Below, piece after piece: positions 17,619-27,568 of a stretch of 64,000 bases of DNA. The DNA lies in NCBI GenBank assembly GCA_958295945.1, contig OY282386.1, forward strand, positions 4,148,204 through 4,212,203, in the 5' to 3' direction. Source of the stretch: Candidatus Poribacteria bacterium (GTDB taxonomy: Bacteria; Poribacteria; WGA-4E; WGA-3G). The notes under the pieces are model-generated. The model did no database searches. It worked only from the letters and a program-made list of their open reading frames with translations, and was not told the DNA's origin. The translations under genes were made by a program, and so were the position numbers. Every line of letters starts with the position of its first letter. Within the stretch, counting starts at the first letter, position 1.

Positions 17619-18173
17619 GTGAAAACTGCACCTACATTACACACAGAAAGGTTAATCCTGCGTACATTTAGACTTGAAGATGCATCTGATGTGAAACAGC
17701 TGGCCTGGAACCCTAATGTCGCATCAACTACAGATGTAATAGAATATCCATATAGAGATGGTTTGGCAGAAAAACTAATTAGAAGATGGGGAAACTGTTT
17801 TATTAAAGAGGAAGGACCCAACTTCGCAGTTACACTGAGATCAGATGGTACTTTGATTGGCAATGTTGACTTATTCATACGTAGATATCTTCCACACAAT
17901 GATGCGTTTATATCATATTGGATTGGAGAACCTTATTGGAACTGTGGGTATTGTACAGAAGCTGCTAAAGTTGTCATCAGATATGGGTTTCGTGAATGCG
18001 ATTTGGATCAAATTCTTGCTTACCATTTCAAACGAAATCCTGCATCCGGACGCGTGCTACAAAAAATAGGTATGCGATATTGGGACTACTTTCCAAATGA
18101 CACGAAACATTGGGGGAAGTGGGAAGATCAAATTGGGTATACATTGTCAAAGAATGAGTATGAAGAATTATGA
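17619..18173 (+). CDS. GNAT-family N-acetyltransferase (RimJ/RimL type), copy 1
   Basis: 184 aa. RimJ/RimL-type acetyltransferases transfer acetyl from acetyl-CoA to N-termini of proteins or to small amines. Hallmarks: TERLILRTFRLEDASDV at the N-terminus, YWIGEPYWNCGYCTEAAKVV near residue 105, and the NPASGRVLQKIGM acetyl-CoA-binding end. I chose GTG at 17619, one base after the lysS stop, because the paralog directly downstream begins at the same point of the alignment (MKAIPTLHTERL); the longer frame from 17577 overlaps lysS. Substrate unknown. Confidence 0.85.
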   Translation: MKTAPTLHTERLILRTFRLEDASDVKQLAWNPNVASTTDVIEYPYRDGLAEKLIRRWGNCFIKEEGPNFAVTLRSDGTLIGNVDLFIRRYLPHNDAFISYWIGEPYWNCGYCTEAAKVVIRYGFRECDLDQILAYHFKRNPASGRVLQKIGMRYWDYFPNDTKHWGKWEDQIGYTLSKNEYEEL

Positions 18174-18757
18174 AGGCAATCCCAACACTCCATACAGAAC
18201 GCCTGACACTACGTCCATTTACACTTGACGATGCAGCAGATGTTCAAAGACTTGCGGGTGATAAAGATATTGCCTCAACAACTTGTGCAATACCACATCC
18301 TTATGAAGATGGTATGGCAGAGGAATGGATCAATAGGCATGTAGAGGTCTTTGAAAATGGCAGAGGACTCAATTTAGCAATTACTCTTAAGGGGACAGAT
18401 GTATCAAGGAATACAAAGCTTATAGGAGCTATCAGCGTAGAAATAGACAACATTGATAAAATAGGTGAACTCGGATATTGGATCGGCAAACCTTATTGGA
18501 ACTGTGGCTATTGTACAGAGGCAGCTAAAGTAATCCTTTCTTATGCATTTGACGTTTTAAAACTAAGAAGTATCCACGCCTTCTATCTAAAGCGCAACCC
18601 CGCTTCCGGTAGAGTATTGCAGAAAATTGGTATGCATTTTGAAGATTGCTTTCCTAAAGCTGTAGAAAGGTGGGGTGTGCTTGAAGATTTGGTAAAATAC
18701 AACATTCATAACAACACAACCACTGAATATAGTAATAGGCATAATATAACAAGATAG
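18170..18757 (+). CDS. GNAT-family N-acetyltransferase (RimJ/RimL type), copy 2
   Basis: 195 aa tandem paralog of the preceding gene, with ATGA start/stop overlap (18170-18173) indicating translational coupling. The shared core includes PTLHTERLTLRPFTLDDAADV, GYWIGKPYWNCGYCTEAAKVI and LKRNPASGRVLQKIGMHFED. A short polar tail follows the domain. It probably arose by local duplication, and the two substrates may differ. Co-transcribed with lysS. Confidence 0.85.
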   Translation: MKAIPTLHTERLTLRPFTLDDAADVQRLAGDKDIASTTCAIPHPYEDGMAEEWINRHVEVFENGRGLNLAITLKGTDVSRNTKLIGAISVEIDNIDKIGELGYWIGKPYWNCGYCTEAAKVILSYAFDVLKLRSIHAFYLKRNPASGRVLQKIGMHFEDCFPKAVERWGVLEDLVKYNIHNNTTTEYSNRHNITR

Positions 18758-18795
18758 GCTACAGACGCCTTTTAAATCTGTAAACAATATAAAAT

Positions 18796-20265
18796 ATGAA
18801 ATTTGAATGGTTTGTAGCCTCACGGTATCTACTTTCACGACGAAAGCAATCTTTTATCTCTATCATAAGTGTTATATCAATTGCAGGAGTTGGACTCGGT
18901 GTTGCAACTGTAATCTTAGTTATTGCTGTGCTTGATGGTGTAGATCACGGACTTAGAGAAAGGTTCCTAGCAAATGAAGCACACGTGGTACTTAGGTTGA
19001 TCGACCACAGGTTTTTTGGAGACTATCAGAATAGAATTGATCGAATTACACAGGTTGAAGGGGTAGTGGCAGCATCTCCAGTTGTGTATTCACAAATGGC
19101 TATATTTCAATCAGGACAAGAAAGTATTACAGATGCCATTTATGTTAAAGGAATTGATCTTGTACAAGAAGATGAGGTGACAAGTTTTTCTAAATATGTA
19201 ACAGGTTCAGTTGATTTCAAAACTTCACCATTGATTGAAGAAGCAGAACTCAGGGAAGGTGAAACAATATCAGGTGGTATAGTACTTGGATATCGGTTAG
19301 CAAGTCAGTTAGGTCTTACAGAAGGCGACGTCTTACGACTTGTTGTAAGATTAGCAGATAATCCCGGGAGTGTCGGTTCTCCAACACTCTTTGTGGATTT
19401 CGCGAACTTTGTTGTTATCGGGGTATATGAGTCTGAACTTGCAATATATGACAGTAGGATTGGATATATTGATGTAGACACAGCTCAAAAACTATATGAA
19501 TCTGTAGGCAAAGTTAATGTCATCTTGGTTCGATTAGCAGATTCAGAAATGGCATCGGAACTGAGTTATGAGATAGAAGATGCTGCTCAGTTTTCAAATG
19601 AAGATCAAGTGCCGAAGACATCCACTTGGTTACATACCCATTCAGCATTGTTCGCAGCATTGAAAATGGAGAAAATCGCTACTGTCATCATTGAAGCACT
19701 GATTATTCTGGTTGCAGCCTTTAACATTGCAAGCACCCTTATTATGACGGTTATGGAGAAGACACGTGATGTTGGAACACTTCGCACACTTGGAGCATCA
19801 AGAGGCAATATAATGCGTATCTTTATGATTCAAGGAAGTGTGATAGGAATGTTAGGAACGTTTGCTGGTACAGGTTTGGGACTTGGACTATGCTGGTTGT
19901 TGAGTACAAATATCGTACGACCTTCTCTATGGATTGCGTTAGGAACTATTGCCATACTTATCATTGCACAGATCGTCCTTGTTTACAACAGATTGTTACA
20001 ATCTCCAAAAGTAAGGAAAATCGGAATGGCACTATTATGGTTGCTTGGGATTTGTTTCGCTCTATATTGCTTTGTTAGACCGATTTCTCTCAAGGAATTG
20101 GGTTTTAGTGAAATTTATCAGATGAATCAACTGCCGATAAAAGTAAATTGGTTCTTTGTCTGTTTTATCAACCTGCTTTCATTTGTCATCTGCTGGTTGG
20201 CAACCATCTACCCAGCATGGCAGGCATCAAACCTAAAACCCATTGAGGCTTTGCAGTACGAATAA
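18796..20265 (+). CDS. lolC: LolC/LolE-family lipoprotein-releasing ABC permease
   Basis: 489 aa inner-membrane permease. With LolD it extracts mature lipoproteins from the inner membrane. N-terminal RYLLSRRKQSFISIISVISIAGVGLGVATVI, a periplasmic MacB-like domain (about 50-265) and the FtsX core starting near 290 (AFNIASTLIMTVMEKTRDVGTLRTLGASRGNI) are present, with the closing YPAWQASNLKPIEALQYE. It is longer than usual LolC/E (about 400-415): roughly 60 extra residues with two hydrophobic stretches (about 370-430) lie between the third FtsX helix region and the final helix. Only one permease is seen, so it may act as a homodimer. Confidence 0.88.
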   Translation: MKFEWFVASRYLLSRRKQSFISIISVISIAGVGLGVATVILVIAVLDGVDHGLRERFLANEAHVVLRLIDHRFFGDYQNRIDRITQVEGVVAASPVVYSQMAIFQSGQESITDAIYVKGIDLVQEDEVTSFSKYVTGSVDFKTSPLIEEAELREGETISGGIVLGYRLASQLGLTEGDVLRLVVRLADNPGSVGSPTLFVDFANFVVIGVYESELAIYDSRIGYIDVDTAQKLYESVGKVNVILVRLADSEMASELSYEIEDAAQFSNEDQVPKTSTWLHTHSALFAALKMEKIATVIIEALIILVAAFNIASTLIMTVMEKTRDVGTLRTLGASRGNIMRIFMIQGSVIGMLGTFAGTGLGLGLCWLLSTNIVRPSLWIALGTIAILIIAQIVLVYNRLLQSPKVRKIGMALLWLLGICFALYCFVRPISLKELGFSEIYQMNQLPIKVNWFFVCFINLLSFVICWLATIYPAWQASNLKPIEALQYE

Positions 20266-20307
20266 TTTTTTGATAATAATTATAGTTTGGAATTCACTTA
20301 AACATCT

Positions 20308-21015
20308 ATGGACAAACAAATTAGAATTGACAATTTACACAAATCCTTTTATGATGGTGATTCAGAGCTAAAGGTACTCAAGGGTGTGAATCTTGATGTC
20401 GATAAAGCTGAGATACTGGTTATAATGGGGGCATCTGGTGTTGGTAAGAGTACTCTGTTGCACATCATTGGTACGCTTGACAGACCAACAGAGGGTAGTA
20501 TTTTTTACGATGAACAGGACATAACTATATTTTCAGAAAATGAACTCACACTATTCAGAAATGATGCAATCGGTTTTGTCTTCCAGTTTCATCAGATGCT
20601 GCCCGAATTTAATGCATTAGAGAACGTTGCCATGAGTAGATTAATTAGAAATTCTAAGAATATTGGTTCTTTGGATGGTAGCAGTTCAACGCCTCAGGAA
20701 GTATATCAGACTGCAGAACATCTCCTTGACAGCGTTGGACTATCTGAACGGCTCAACCATTATCCGAGTCAACTTTCAGGAGGAGAACGTCAACGTGTTG
20801 CAATTGCGCGTGCTTTGATGAATAATCCAAAAGTCGTACTTGCCGATGAACCAACTGGAAACATAGACGACAAAACAAGTGATGCCGTCCTTGATTTATT
20901 GTTGGAAGTAAATGAGAAACTTAACCAAACATTTATCATAGTAACACATGATTCGCGTATTTCGGAACGTGCAAAACGGACAGTACATCTCGTAGATGGG
21001 AGAATAGCTGAGTAA
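20308..21015 (+). CDS. lolD: Lipoprotein-releasing ABC ATPase LolD
   Basis: 235 aa cytosolic ATPase partner of the preceding permease. Walker A GASGVGKST (near 43), Q-loop in FVFQFHQMLPEF, ABC signature LSGGERQRVAIARAL (near 150), Walker B VVLADEPTGNID and H-loop VTHD are all present. FQFHQMLPEFNALENV is typical of LolD/MacB-type ATPases. Starts 42 bp after the permease. Confidence 0.93.
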   Translation: MDKQIRIDNLHKSFYDGDSELKVLKGVNLDVDKAEILVIMGASGVGKSTLLHIIGTLDRPTEGSIFYDEQDITIFSENELTLFRNDAIGFVFQFHQMLPEFNALENVAMSRLIRNSKNIGSLDGSSSTPQEVYQTAEHLLDSVGLSERLNHYPSQLSGGERQRVAIARALMNNPKVVLADEPTGNIDDKTSDAVLDLLLEVNEKLNQTFIIVTHDSRISERAKRTVHLVDGRIAE

Positions 21016-21053
21016 ATATAAGAAATATATTATGGGTATAGGAAGGGTTTGAT

Positions 21054-21935
21054 ATGTTGATATATCTAGACGGGAAATATTTACCGTCTGAAGAAGCAAA
21101 AATATCTGTGTTTGATCATGGACTACTCTATGGTGATGGCGTTTTTGAAGGAATCCGATGCTATAACGGATATGTCTTTAAACTTGATGAGCACTTAGAA
21201 AGACTTTATGATTCTGCCAAATCACTTATGTTAAAAATACCGATTCAGATTGATGAGTTGAGGCAGGCTGTGCTTGAAACACTTCGTCGTAATGAACTTC
21301 GTGAAGGATACATTAGATTAATCGTAACACGCGGAATTGGTGATTTAGGTCTTGATCCGGACAAATGTCGGAACCCATCTATCATAATTATTGCTGATAA
21401 AATTGCTTTATACCCGCAAAATTATTATGAAGATGGACTGGAAATTGTTACTGTATCAGTAAGACGAAATTACCCAGAAGCAATCAACCCAAGAATAAAA
21501 TCTTTAAATTACCTGAATAATATACTTGCAAAAATTGAAGCAAAACAATCAGGAGTTGTTGAAGCGCTGATGTTGAATAATGATGGCTATGTTGTAGAGT
21601 GTTCTGGAGATAATATCTTTCTGGTAAAAAATGAAATCATAGTTACCCCACCACCATATATCGGTATTTTGGACGGCGTAACCCGAAATTGTGTAATCAC
21701 ACTCGCACATGAAGCTGGATTTCAAGTAAAAGAACGTGTTTTTACACGTCACGACATATACATTGCTGATGAATGTTTTCTAACTGGAACTGCAGCTGAA
21801 GTCATTCCTGTTGTCAAACTTGACCAACGTGTTATTGGAAATGGAGAACCGGGAATAGTCACACAAAAGTTAATCGCAGCATTCAGGCATTTTGCAAACA
21901 ATTTTGGAACTCCTATATTCCCTGAGGGTGTTTAA
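21054..21935 (+). CDS. ilvE: Branched-chain amino acid aminotransferase (class IV PLP)
   Basis: 293 aa. Interconverts branched-chain amino acids and their 2-oxo acids. Class IV features: FDHGLLYGDGVFEGIRCYNG near residue 20, the PLP-binding lysine in RIKSLNYLNN (near 155), EALMLNNDGYVVECSGDNIF and the phosphate-binding LTGTAAEVIPVV. A D-amino-acid or aminodeoxychorismate role is possible in this fold, but the sequence fits IlvE best. It lies in an envelope-gene run with no obvious functional link. Confidence 0.88.
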   Translation: MLIYLDGKYLPSEEAKISVFDHGLLYGDGVFEGIRCYNGYVFKLDEHLERLYDSAKSLMLKIPIQIDELRQAVLETLRRNELREGYIRLIVTRGIGDLGLDPDKCRNPSIIIIADKIALYPQNYYEDGLEIVTVSVRRNYPEAINPRIKSLNYLNNILAKIEAKQSGVVEALMLNNDGYVVECSGDNIFLVKNEIIVTPPPYIGILDGVTRNCVITLAHEAGFQVKERVFTRHDIYIADECFLTGTAAEVIPVVKLDQRVIGNGEPGIVTQKLIAAFRHFANNFGTPIFPEGV

Positions 21936-21999
21936 GTGATATTACTACAGATTTTGAAAACAGAGACTGAAAAACAAAATTATTAAGGAGAACACTACC

Positions 22000-24447
22000 T
22001 TGAAATGCATCAGAGATTCCATCCAGACAGTCCTTTTTTGTATCATAATCACCTTTATTTTCTCTGCTCTTCCAAATGCAGTCGTTTTGGCAGGAGAATC
22101 TGCGGAAACTCCTTTTGGTCCTATACCCGCGGAAGAAACGCAATCATCTAATGTTCAGGATGAGGATTCGCCCGAAGAACCGACAGATAATACTTTTGAA
22201 ATAAAAACAATTGATTTCAAAGGGGTTCAATCACTGCGTAAAGAGATGCTGCAGACACTTATTCAAACACAAATAGGTATGGAATTGTCTGAAATTGTTG
22301 AGACTATAACAAAAGATATTGAGAATTTATATAAGGATACAGGCTTTTTCTCTGACATTAGAGTTGATGTGTCACGCCTTGAAGAAGGTGGTTATTCGAT
22401 TACCTATCTCCTTGATGAAAGTCCTAAGGTAGAAGGTATCACTATTATTGGAAATGAAGAATTAGATACTGGCAGACTGATGGATAGGGTCACATTACGT
22501 CGTTCAGAAATCTTCAGTGAACGCCTCCTTTGGGAAAGTAAACGTGGGATCAGAAAATATTACCACGAGAAAGGTTTTTACCTTGTAGGAATTCAGGTGC
22601 ATTTAGATAATACTGAAGAGGAGAATACCACCCAGGTAACCTTTGAAATAAATGAGGGGCCACGCGTTAGAATTGCAGAAATAAACTTCATTGGAAACGA
22701 TCAAGTTAATGCGAATAAACTTAGAAAAAAGATGAAGACACGTGTGGGAAAACATTTTGACGAGTTGTTATTTGAGGAGGAGGATATCAGTCTCAATCTC
22801 AGGAATTACTATGAAGACCTCGGTTTCGCGCAAATTAAGATTGTTGGATATACAAAGAACTTTACTGAAGACAAAACAGGGTTAATGTTGGAGATTGAGG
22901 TAGATGAAGGATCAAAATTTGTCGTTGGAACTTACGATGTTCAAATTGAGACTGGCGAAAAAGTTGTATTCTCAGCAGAAAAAGTCAAAAGAATGTTAGA
23001 TCCTGCGGAAGGTGAAGTTTTCAACCGAGACATTTTTGAGGAATCCATCACCAAGTTGAGACAAGCATACCTTGATAAAGGTTTTCTCTTGGCTAATGTT
23101 AACCCTATTCCCACATTTGATGAAGCGAATGCACTGGTAAACATCAACTTGAAAATAAATCAGGGTGATGTTATAATTATTGATGATGTACCTATCAGAG
23201 GTTTGACAAAAACCGATGAAAAAATAATACGACGTGAATTAGATTGGTTAAATATTAAATCCGATGAATTGCTTGATGTCAAAGTTCTTCGTAAAGCGCG
23301 TCAACGTCTGTTTCAAATGGGACCATTTATACGCGCCGTTGATTTTGTCCCAAGTGATACTGAAAACGATAGTCGCAAGAATATAGTTGTCAATATCGCA
23401 GAATCCCCAACAACAGGCACATTAAGTGTCGGTGGCGGATACGGCAGTGAAGGTGGTATTTTTGGCACTGCAGAAATTGGACAACACAATCTATTTGGAC
23501 GTGCATATCGCGTACATCTGAAAGGTGAGCTTGGAACAAAGGATCATCATACAGCAGAAGCAAGTTTCGCGACACCGTGGATTTTAGGCACGCCGACAAG
23601 GTTGAATGCCCGTATATATAACAATCGTCGCTTTAGACGTTACTACGGAACCGTTGGGGCATTGCAGGAAAGTGATTATCTGAGAGACAGATATGTATGG
23701 GATACACGAGGTGGATCAATATCCCTTGGTCGTCCGATCGCTTTTGATATTGATCTCTCAGTTAGATTTCGAAACGAGCTAGTAAAAGCAAGGACACAAG
23801 AAGAAGATCTGTTCAATAGATCGACAAGGAGTGTTCTATTTGCATTAGGTCGAGACACTCGGGATTATAGGACATCCCTTTACGATCCAATGGGTGGTAG
23901 TTCAAGTAGTATCTCTTATGAATACTCAGGTGGAATTTTAGGCGCAGATAATCAGTTCCAAAAGTGGACTGCGGATACAAGTTGGTTTTTCAATCCTTGG
24001 TGGAATCATGTCTTTGCAATCCATGGACGCGCTGGATATATGCTTAGCAAAAGTACGGATATTGAAGTGTTGTTCTACGAAAGATTTTACCTTGGAGGTG
24101 TAGATACAGTACGTGGTTACGAGGATTGGGAAATTTATCCTGATCCTTCTGATGGTTCTGGCGTGCCACATCCATTCGGTGGTAACAAAGTATTTTTCTC
24201 TAATTTTGAGTATAGAATTCCTGTATCTCCACAACTCACAACCGCTGTTTTCTTTGATATAGGTCAGGTATGGGATGAAAGTATTGGAAACCCATTTAAC
24301 CAAATAAACTTAAAAAAGGGAGCAGGTGTTGAAGCACGTTTACAGATGTTAGGGATGTTGGCTCGTTTCGGCTGGGGATATGCATTTGATCGTCAAAGTA
24401 GAGATCCAGGTGGTAGGTTCTACTTTACCATCGGTCCAGGATTTTAG
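22000..24447 (+). CDS. bamA: Outer-membrane assembly factor BamA
   Basis: 815 aa. Central subunit of the BAM complex, which inserts beta-barrel proteins. The TTG start at 22000 is supported by AAGGAG 10 nt upstream and a following signal peptide (ending near VLAGES, residue 32). A short acidic linker, then five POTRA domains (about 65-415; IKTIDFKGVQSLRKEML, VEGITIIGNEELDTGRL, VRIAEINFIGNDQVNANKL, then two more) and the Omp85 barrel, with YLGGVDTVRGYEDWEI (the conserved VRGY of strand/loop 6) near residue 700. Ends in Phe (FTIGPGF). Upstream of skp and lpxD, the common arrangement. Confidence 0.95.
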   Translation: MKCIRDSIQTVLFCIIITFIFSALPNAVVLAGESAETPFGPIPAEETQSSNVQDEDSPEEPTDNTFEIKTIDFKGVQSLRKEMLQTLIQTQIGMELSEIVETITKDIENLYKDTGFFSDIRVDVSRLEEGGYSITYLLDESPKVEGITIIGNEELDTGRLMDRVTLRRSEIFSERLLWESKRGIRKYYHEKGFYLVGIQVHLDNTEEENTTQVTFEINEGPRVRIAEINFIGNDQVNANKLRKKMKTRVGKHFDELLFEEEDISLNLRNYYEDLGFAQIKIVGYTKNFTEDKTGLMLEIEVDEGSKFVVGTYDVQIETGEKVVFSAEKVKRMLDPAEGEVFNRDIFEESITKLRQAYLDKGFLLANVNPIPTFDEANALVNINLKINQGDVIIIDDVPIRGLTKTDEKIIRRELDWLNIKSDELLDVKVLRKARQRLFQMGPFIRAVDFVPSDTENDSRKNIVVNIAESPTTGTLSVGGGYGSEGGIFGTAEIGQHNLFGRAYRVHLKGELGTKDHHTAEASFATPWILGTPTRLNARIYNNRRFRRYYGTVGALQESDYLRDRYVWDTRGGSISLGRPIAFDIDLSVRFRNELVKARTQEEDLFNRSTRSVLFALGRDTRDYRTSLYDPMGGSSSSISYEYSGGILGADNQFQKWTADTSWFFNPWWNHVFAIHGRAGYMLSKSTDIEVLFYERFYLGGVDTVRGYEDWEIYPDPSDGSGVPHPFGGNKVFFSNFEYRIPVSPQLTTAVFFDIGQVWDESIGNPFNQINLKKGAGVEARLQMLGMLARFGWGYAFDRQSRDPGGRFYFTIGPGF

Positions 24448-24528
24448 TTGATGTTTGTTGATGTTATCAGCAAATATGTTTATGTGCAATTGTATAATTG
24501 AAAACAGTTTTATTGAAAAGGATTAAAT

Positions 24529-25128
24529 ATGAAAAAGTTTGTTTTTGTTTTGTTTCCATTGATGTTGTTTAGTTTATTGTCAGGTAGTATTGGACAGGAA
24601 TCACTTAAGCTTGGTGTAGTAGATACACAGCGCGTTTTGGTTAATTATAGCAAAGCAGTGGAAGTTGATAAACTTCTCAAAGCAGCTGAGAAACGTTGGC
24701 AAGAGAAACTAACAGGCATCGGTGAAGATATTACAGCGTTACAGGAGAAAAAAGAGAAAACCGAACTATTTGTTGAAGAAGCAGAGACTGCAAATTTAGT
24801 CAGGGAAATAGAACAAAAACAAATGCAATACCAACAAGAGTTTAATCAAGGCCGAGAGGCACTCTTAGCTAAGAATAGAGAAGAGATGACTCCAATATAT
24901 AAGGAATTAGAAGAACTGATTATAAAGGTAGGAAAAGAGGAAAATTACGACCTTATTATTGATAAACAATCAGTCTTTTATATGAATGAGAAATATGATA
25001 TGACCGACAAACTCATAGGTCTAATTAATGCAGGTGTAGAAAAGGATTCTGTGAACAAGACTAATATTCCTGTTGACACTACAGATGATACGAAGAAAAA
25101 CGAACAACAGAATGATGGAACAAAATAA
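24529..25128 (+). CDS. skp: Skp/OmpH-family periplasmic chaperone
   Basis: 199 aa. Signal peptide MKKFVFVLFPLMLFSLLSGSIG, then LKLGVVDTQRVLVNYSKA, the usual start of mature Skp/OmpH, a long helical hairpin (about 50-145, rich in Glu/Lys/Gln) and YDLIIDKQSVFYMNEKYDMTDKLI, the conserved C-terminal beta strand region. A polar tail follows. It binds unfolded outer-membrane proteins on their way to BamA, encoded just upstream. Confidence 0.92.
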   Translation: MKKFVFVLFPLMLFSLLSGSIGQESLKLGVVDTQRVLVNYSKAVEVDKLLKAAEKRWQEKLTGIGEDITALQEKKEKTELFVEEAETANLVREIEQKQMQYQQEFNQGREALLAKNREEMTPIYKELEELIIKVGKEENYDLIIDKQSVFYMNEKYDMTDKLIGLINAGVEKDSVNKTNIPVDTTDDTKKNEQQNDGTK

Positions 25129-25212
25129 CGGTAGTTTCATTTTTTTGTTAGTTAGATATTCTCTTAATTCTAACATTTGATAACCCGTGAACTCGCATAA
25201 ATGAGGTAATTC

Positions 25213-26271
25213 ATGAGTATAAAACTCAAAGATATTTGTGAGCATCTGGGTGGTGAACTTTCCGGTGATGGAAACATTGAAATTACGGGTGTATCTGGCA
25301 TTAATGAAGCAGAACCAAATCAGATAACATTTGTGGCAAATGCAAAATATCTTGCAGCTATAGCAACAACACAAGCATCTGCCATTATCATTGGTAAGGG
25401 TGTATCTGGCAATGGGAAAGCAACAATCTGTGTTGACAATCCATATTGGGGATTCGTTAGAGCATTGGAGTTATTCTCTAATGGCGTTAGTGAACAGACT
25501 ATATCAGGAATACATGAAACAGCAATCATTGGTGAAAACGTCAAAATTGGTGAACGAGTCACAATTTATGCACACAGTGTAATCCAAGATAATGTTGAAA
25601 TCGGTGATGATACCGTTATAATGCCACTTGTTTATATTGGTGATGGAACCAAAATTGGAGATGATGGTTTAATCTATTCAAATGTATGTATACGAGAAAA
25701 TGTAACAATTGGTGATCGCGTAATCATTCACTGTGGGGCAGTAATCGGTAGTGATGGTTTCGGCTTTACACCTGATCCAGCAAACCATAGACCATACAAA
25801 ATTCCCCAAATCGGGACTGTTGTTATTGAGGATGATGTTGAAATTGGTGCAAATTCAACTATTGATAGAGCAACGTTATCTGAAACTCTGATTAAGAGCG
25901 GGACTAAACTTGACAACCTTGTTCAAATTGCACACAATGTAGTTGTTGGAAAAGAATGTTGTCTTGCAGCACAATCAGGTATTGCTGGCAGTACCACTAT
26001 CGGTGACCGAGTCAACATTGCTGGACAATCCGGTGTAATTGGACACCTTACACTTGGTGAAAACAGTGTGATTTATTCAAAGTCTGCAGTTACAAAGGAC
26101 ATGCCAGCAGGAAGTCAACTCTCTGGTATTCCCGCACGTCCACATAAACAGGAATTAAGGTTTCAAGCATACGCAAGAAAAATACCTGACTTACTTCAAG
26201 CGTTTACTGAACTTCAGAATCGTATCAATGAACTGGAAACAAAACTGCAAGATTTAGAAAAAGAATCTTAA
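25213..26271 (+). CDS. lpxD: UDP-3-O-acylglucosamine N-acyltransferase
   Basis: 352 aa, usual length. Third step of lipid A synthesis, adding an acyl chain from acyl-ACP to UDP-3-O-acyl-glucosamine. N-terminal uridine-binding domain (about 1-100), then a left-handed parallel beta-helix of hexapeptide repeats (about 100-300). The catalytic histidine is in [11 protein letters not shown] (near 240). C-terminal helices follow (about 310-352). It shows that the organism makes lipid A. Confidence 0.95.
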   Translation: MSIKLKDICEHLGGELSGDGNIEITGVSGINEAEPNQITFVANAKYLAAIATTQASAIIIGKGVSGNGKATICVDNPYWGFVRALELFSNGVSEQTISGIHETAIIGENVKIGERVTIYAHSVIQDNVEIGDDTVIMPLVYIGDGTKIGDDGLIYSNVCIRENVTIGDRVIIHCGAVIGSDGFGFTPDPANHRPYKIPQIGTVVIEDDVEIGANSTIDRATLSETLIKSGTKLDNLVQIAHNVVVGKECCLAAQSGIAGSTTIGDRVNIAGQSGVIGHLTLGENSVIYSKSAVTKDMPAGSQLSGIPARPHKQELRFQAYARKIPDLLQAFTELQNRINELETKLQDLEKES

Positions 26272-26359
26272 AACACATCTGAAAGAACTACCTTCCTATT
26301 ACTTGTAAACACTTCCCTTTCAAATCAATCAATGTTCAAAATGTAAAGACGGATTAAGA

Positions 26360-27208
26360 ATGAAGTCGCTACTTGGTTATGTACAACTTGCGCGTCCACT
26401 AAATGGCATAATTGCATTCATTTCTGCATGGTTAGGAGGTATGTTTGCATCTGGCGGTAAATTTCTGATAATAACTGATCTGAATCTTATCTATGTATCT
26501 ATTGCAGCACTAATAATGCTATCAGCTGGAAATGCAATTAACGACTATTGTGACTATAAGATTGATCTTATCAATAAACCGAATCGTCCACTGCCATCTG
26601 GTCGTTTAAAACGACAAAATGCATTGGTTTTTGCAATTATTCTTATAGGAATTTCCATCACACTTGGGGCATTAATTAATATATATGCGCTGTGTATTGC
26701 TATTCTTGTATCAGGAATGCTTGTATGTTATGCATTCTGGTTAAAACGCACTCCTATCTATGGAAATATAACAGTTAGCACATTGACAGGTATTACATTT
26801 ATTTCTGGTGGTGTAGCGATCGGTTCTATTCAAGGAACCATTATTCCCGCTATTTTTGCATTCCTATTCACAGGGGCAAGGGAAATTGTAAAAGACCTTG
26901 AGGATACAGAAGGCGACCAAGAACATCAGGCAAATACACTGGCCATTCAAAATCCAAGGTTTGCTGTATTATTAGCATTAGGGTTTATGTCGTCAGTTAT
27001 TTTATTCAGTCCTATTCCTTATATATTCGGATGGTATAGTTGGCACTATTTGATAACTATTATTTTCGGTGTAGATATTGTGCTTCTTTACTTAGGATTT
27101 CAACTATGGAAGGATGTTTCAAAATCAAGTTGTGCCTTCATACAACGTTGGATGAAATGGGATATATTTGTGGGTTTAGTGGCAATATACTTAGGAACTC
27201 TATTTTAA
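26360..27208 (+). CDS. UbiA-family prenyltransferase (geranylgeranylglycerol-phosphate type)
   Basis: 282 aa, eight to nine membrane segments. UbiA-superfamily enzymes prenylate aromatic or glycerol-phosphate acceptors. The first Asp-rich motif is NAINDYCDYKIDLINKPNRPLPSG (near 58-82) and the second lies in AREIVKDLEDTEGDQEHQANTLA (near 172). NKPNRPLPSG is typical of the archaeal-type (di)geranylgeranylglyceryl phosphate synthase branch, but I cannot fix the acceptor. The TAA stop is the last three bases of the MITE target-site duplication, so the gene probably ended just before the methyltransferase start prior to insertion. Confidence 0.8.
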   Translation: MKSLLGYVQLARPLNGIIAFISAWLGGMFASGGKFLIITDLNLIYVSIAALIMLSAGNAINDYCDYKIDLINKPNRPLPSGRLKRQNALVFAIILIGISITLGALINIYALCIAILVSGMLVCYAFWLKRTPIYGNITVSTLTGITFISGGVAIGSIQGTIIPAIFAFLFTGAREIVKDLEDTEGDQEHQANTLAIQNPRFAVLLALGFMSSVILFSPIPYIFGWYSWHYLITIIFGVDIVLLYLGFQLWKDVSKSSCAFIQRWMKWDIFVGLVAIYLGTLF

Positions 27209-27552
27209 CTATACTTTGGACAATTTTCATACGTGAGTTTAGGACAAGAAATTTGTTGGACGACATCTGTTACCCAATTCTGACACAGGACACAAACGCT
27301 CTTTGCTCCAGCGGAGCAATATGTTTATAGCCACAGTATGGAACAACCTCCCCGCTCCAGCGGAGCGGTATGTATGAATTAACACATAGCACTCCGCTGG
27401 AGTGCGAGAATATGCCATAACGTTTCTATAAACATAGCACTCCGCTGGAGTGCAGCATTTTCGTGGGGTTCCCCCGATATGGGAAACTCGCTGAAAATAG
27501 TTTCTCCGTTGAAGACTCAACTTCCGCTGAACAAAAACTGTCCAAACTATAG
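27209..27552 (-). mobile_element. 344-bp MITE, copy 2, inverted, with 8-bp target-site duplication
   Basis: Near-identical reverse complement of the element at 10069-10413 (only a handful of differences by eye). Inverted ends CTATACTTTGGACA and TGTCCAAACTATAG; flanks TATTTTAA at 27201-27208 and 27553-27560. The same four hairpins (cores GCACTCC/GGAGTGC, CCGCTCC/GGAGCGG, TTGCTCC/GGAGCAA) are kept. It carries no gene. It sits between the ubiA-like stop and the methyltransferase start. Confidence 0.9.
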
Positions 27553-27568
27553 TATTTTAAGGTTAGTA

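Noticed and set aside
27479-27568. MITE-derived N-terminus of the SPOUT methyltransferase from ATG 27479
   Set aside because: The added 30 codons are transposon sequence; TTG at 27569 has a better context after reconstruction of the pre-insertion junction. Not fully excluded.
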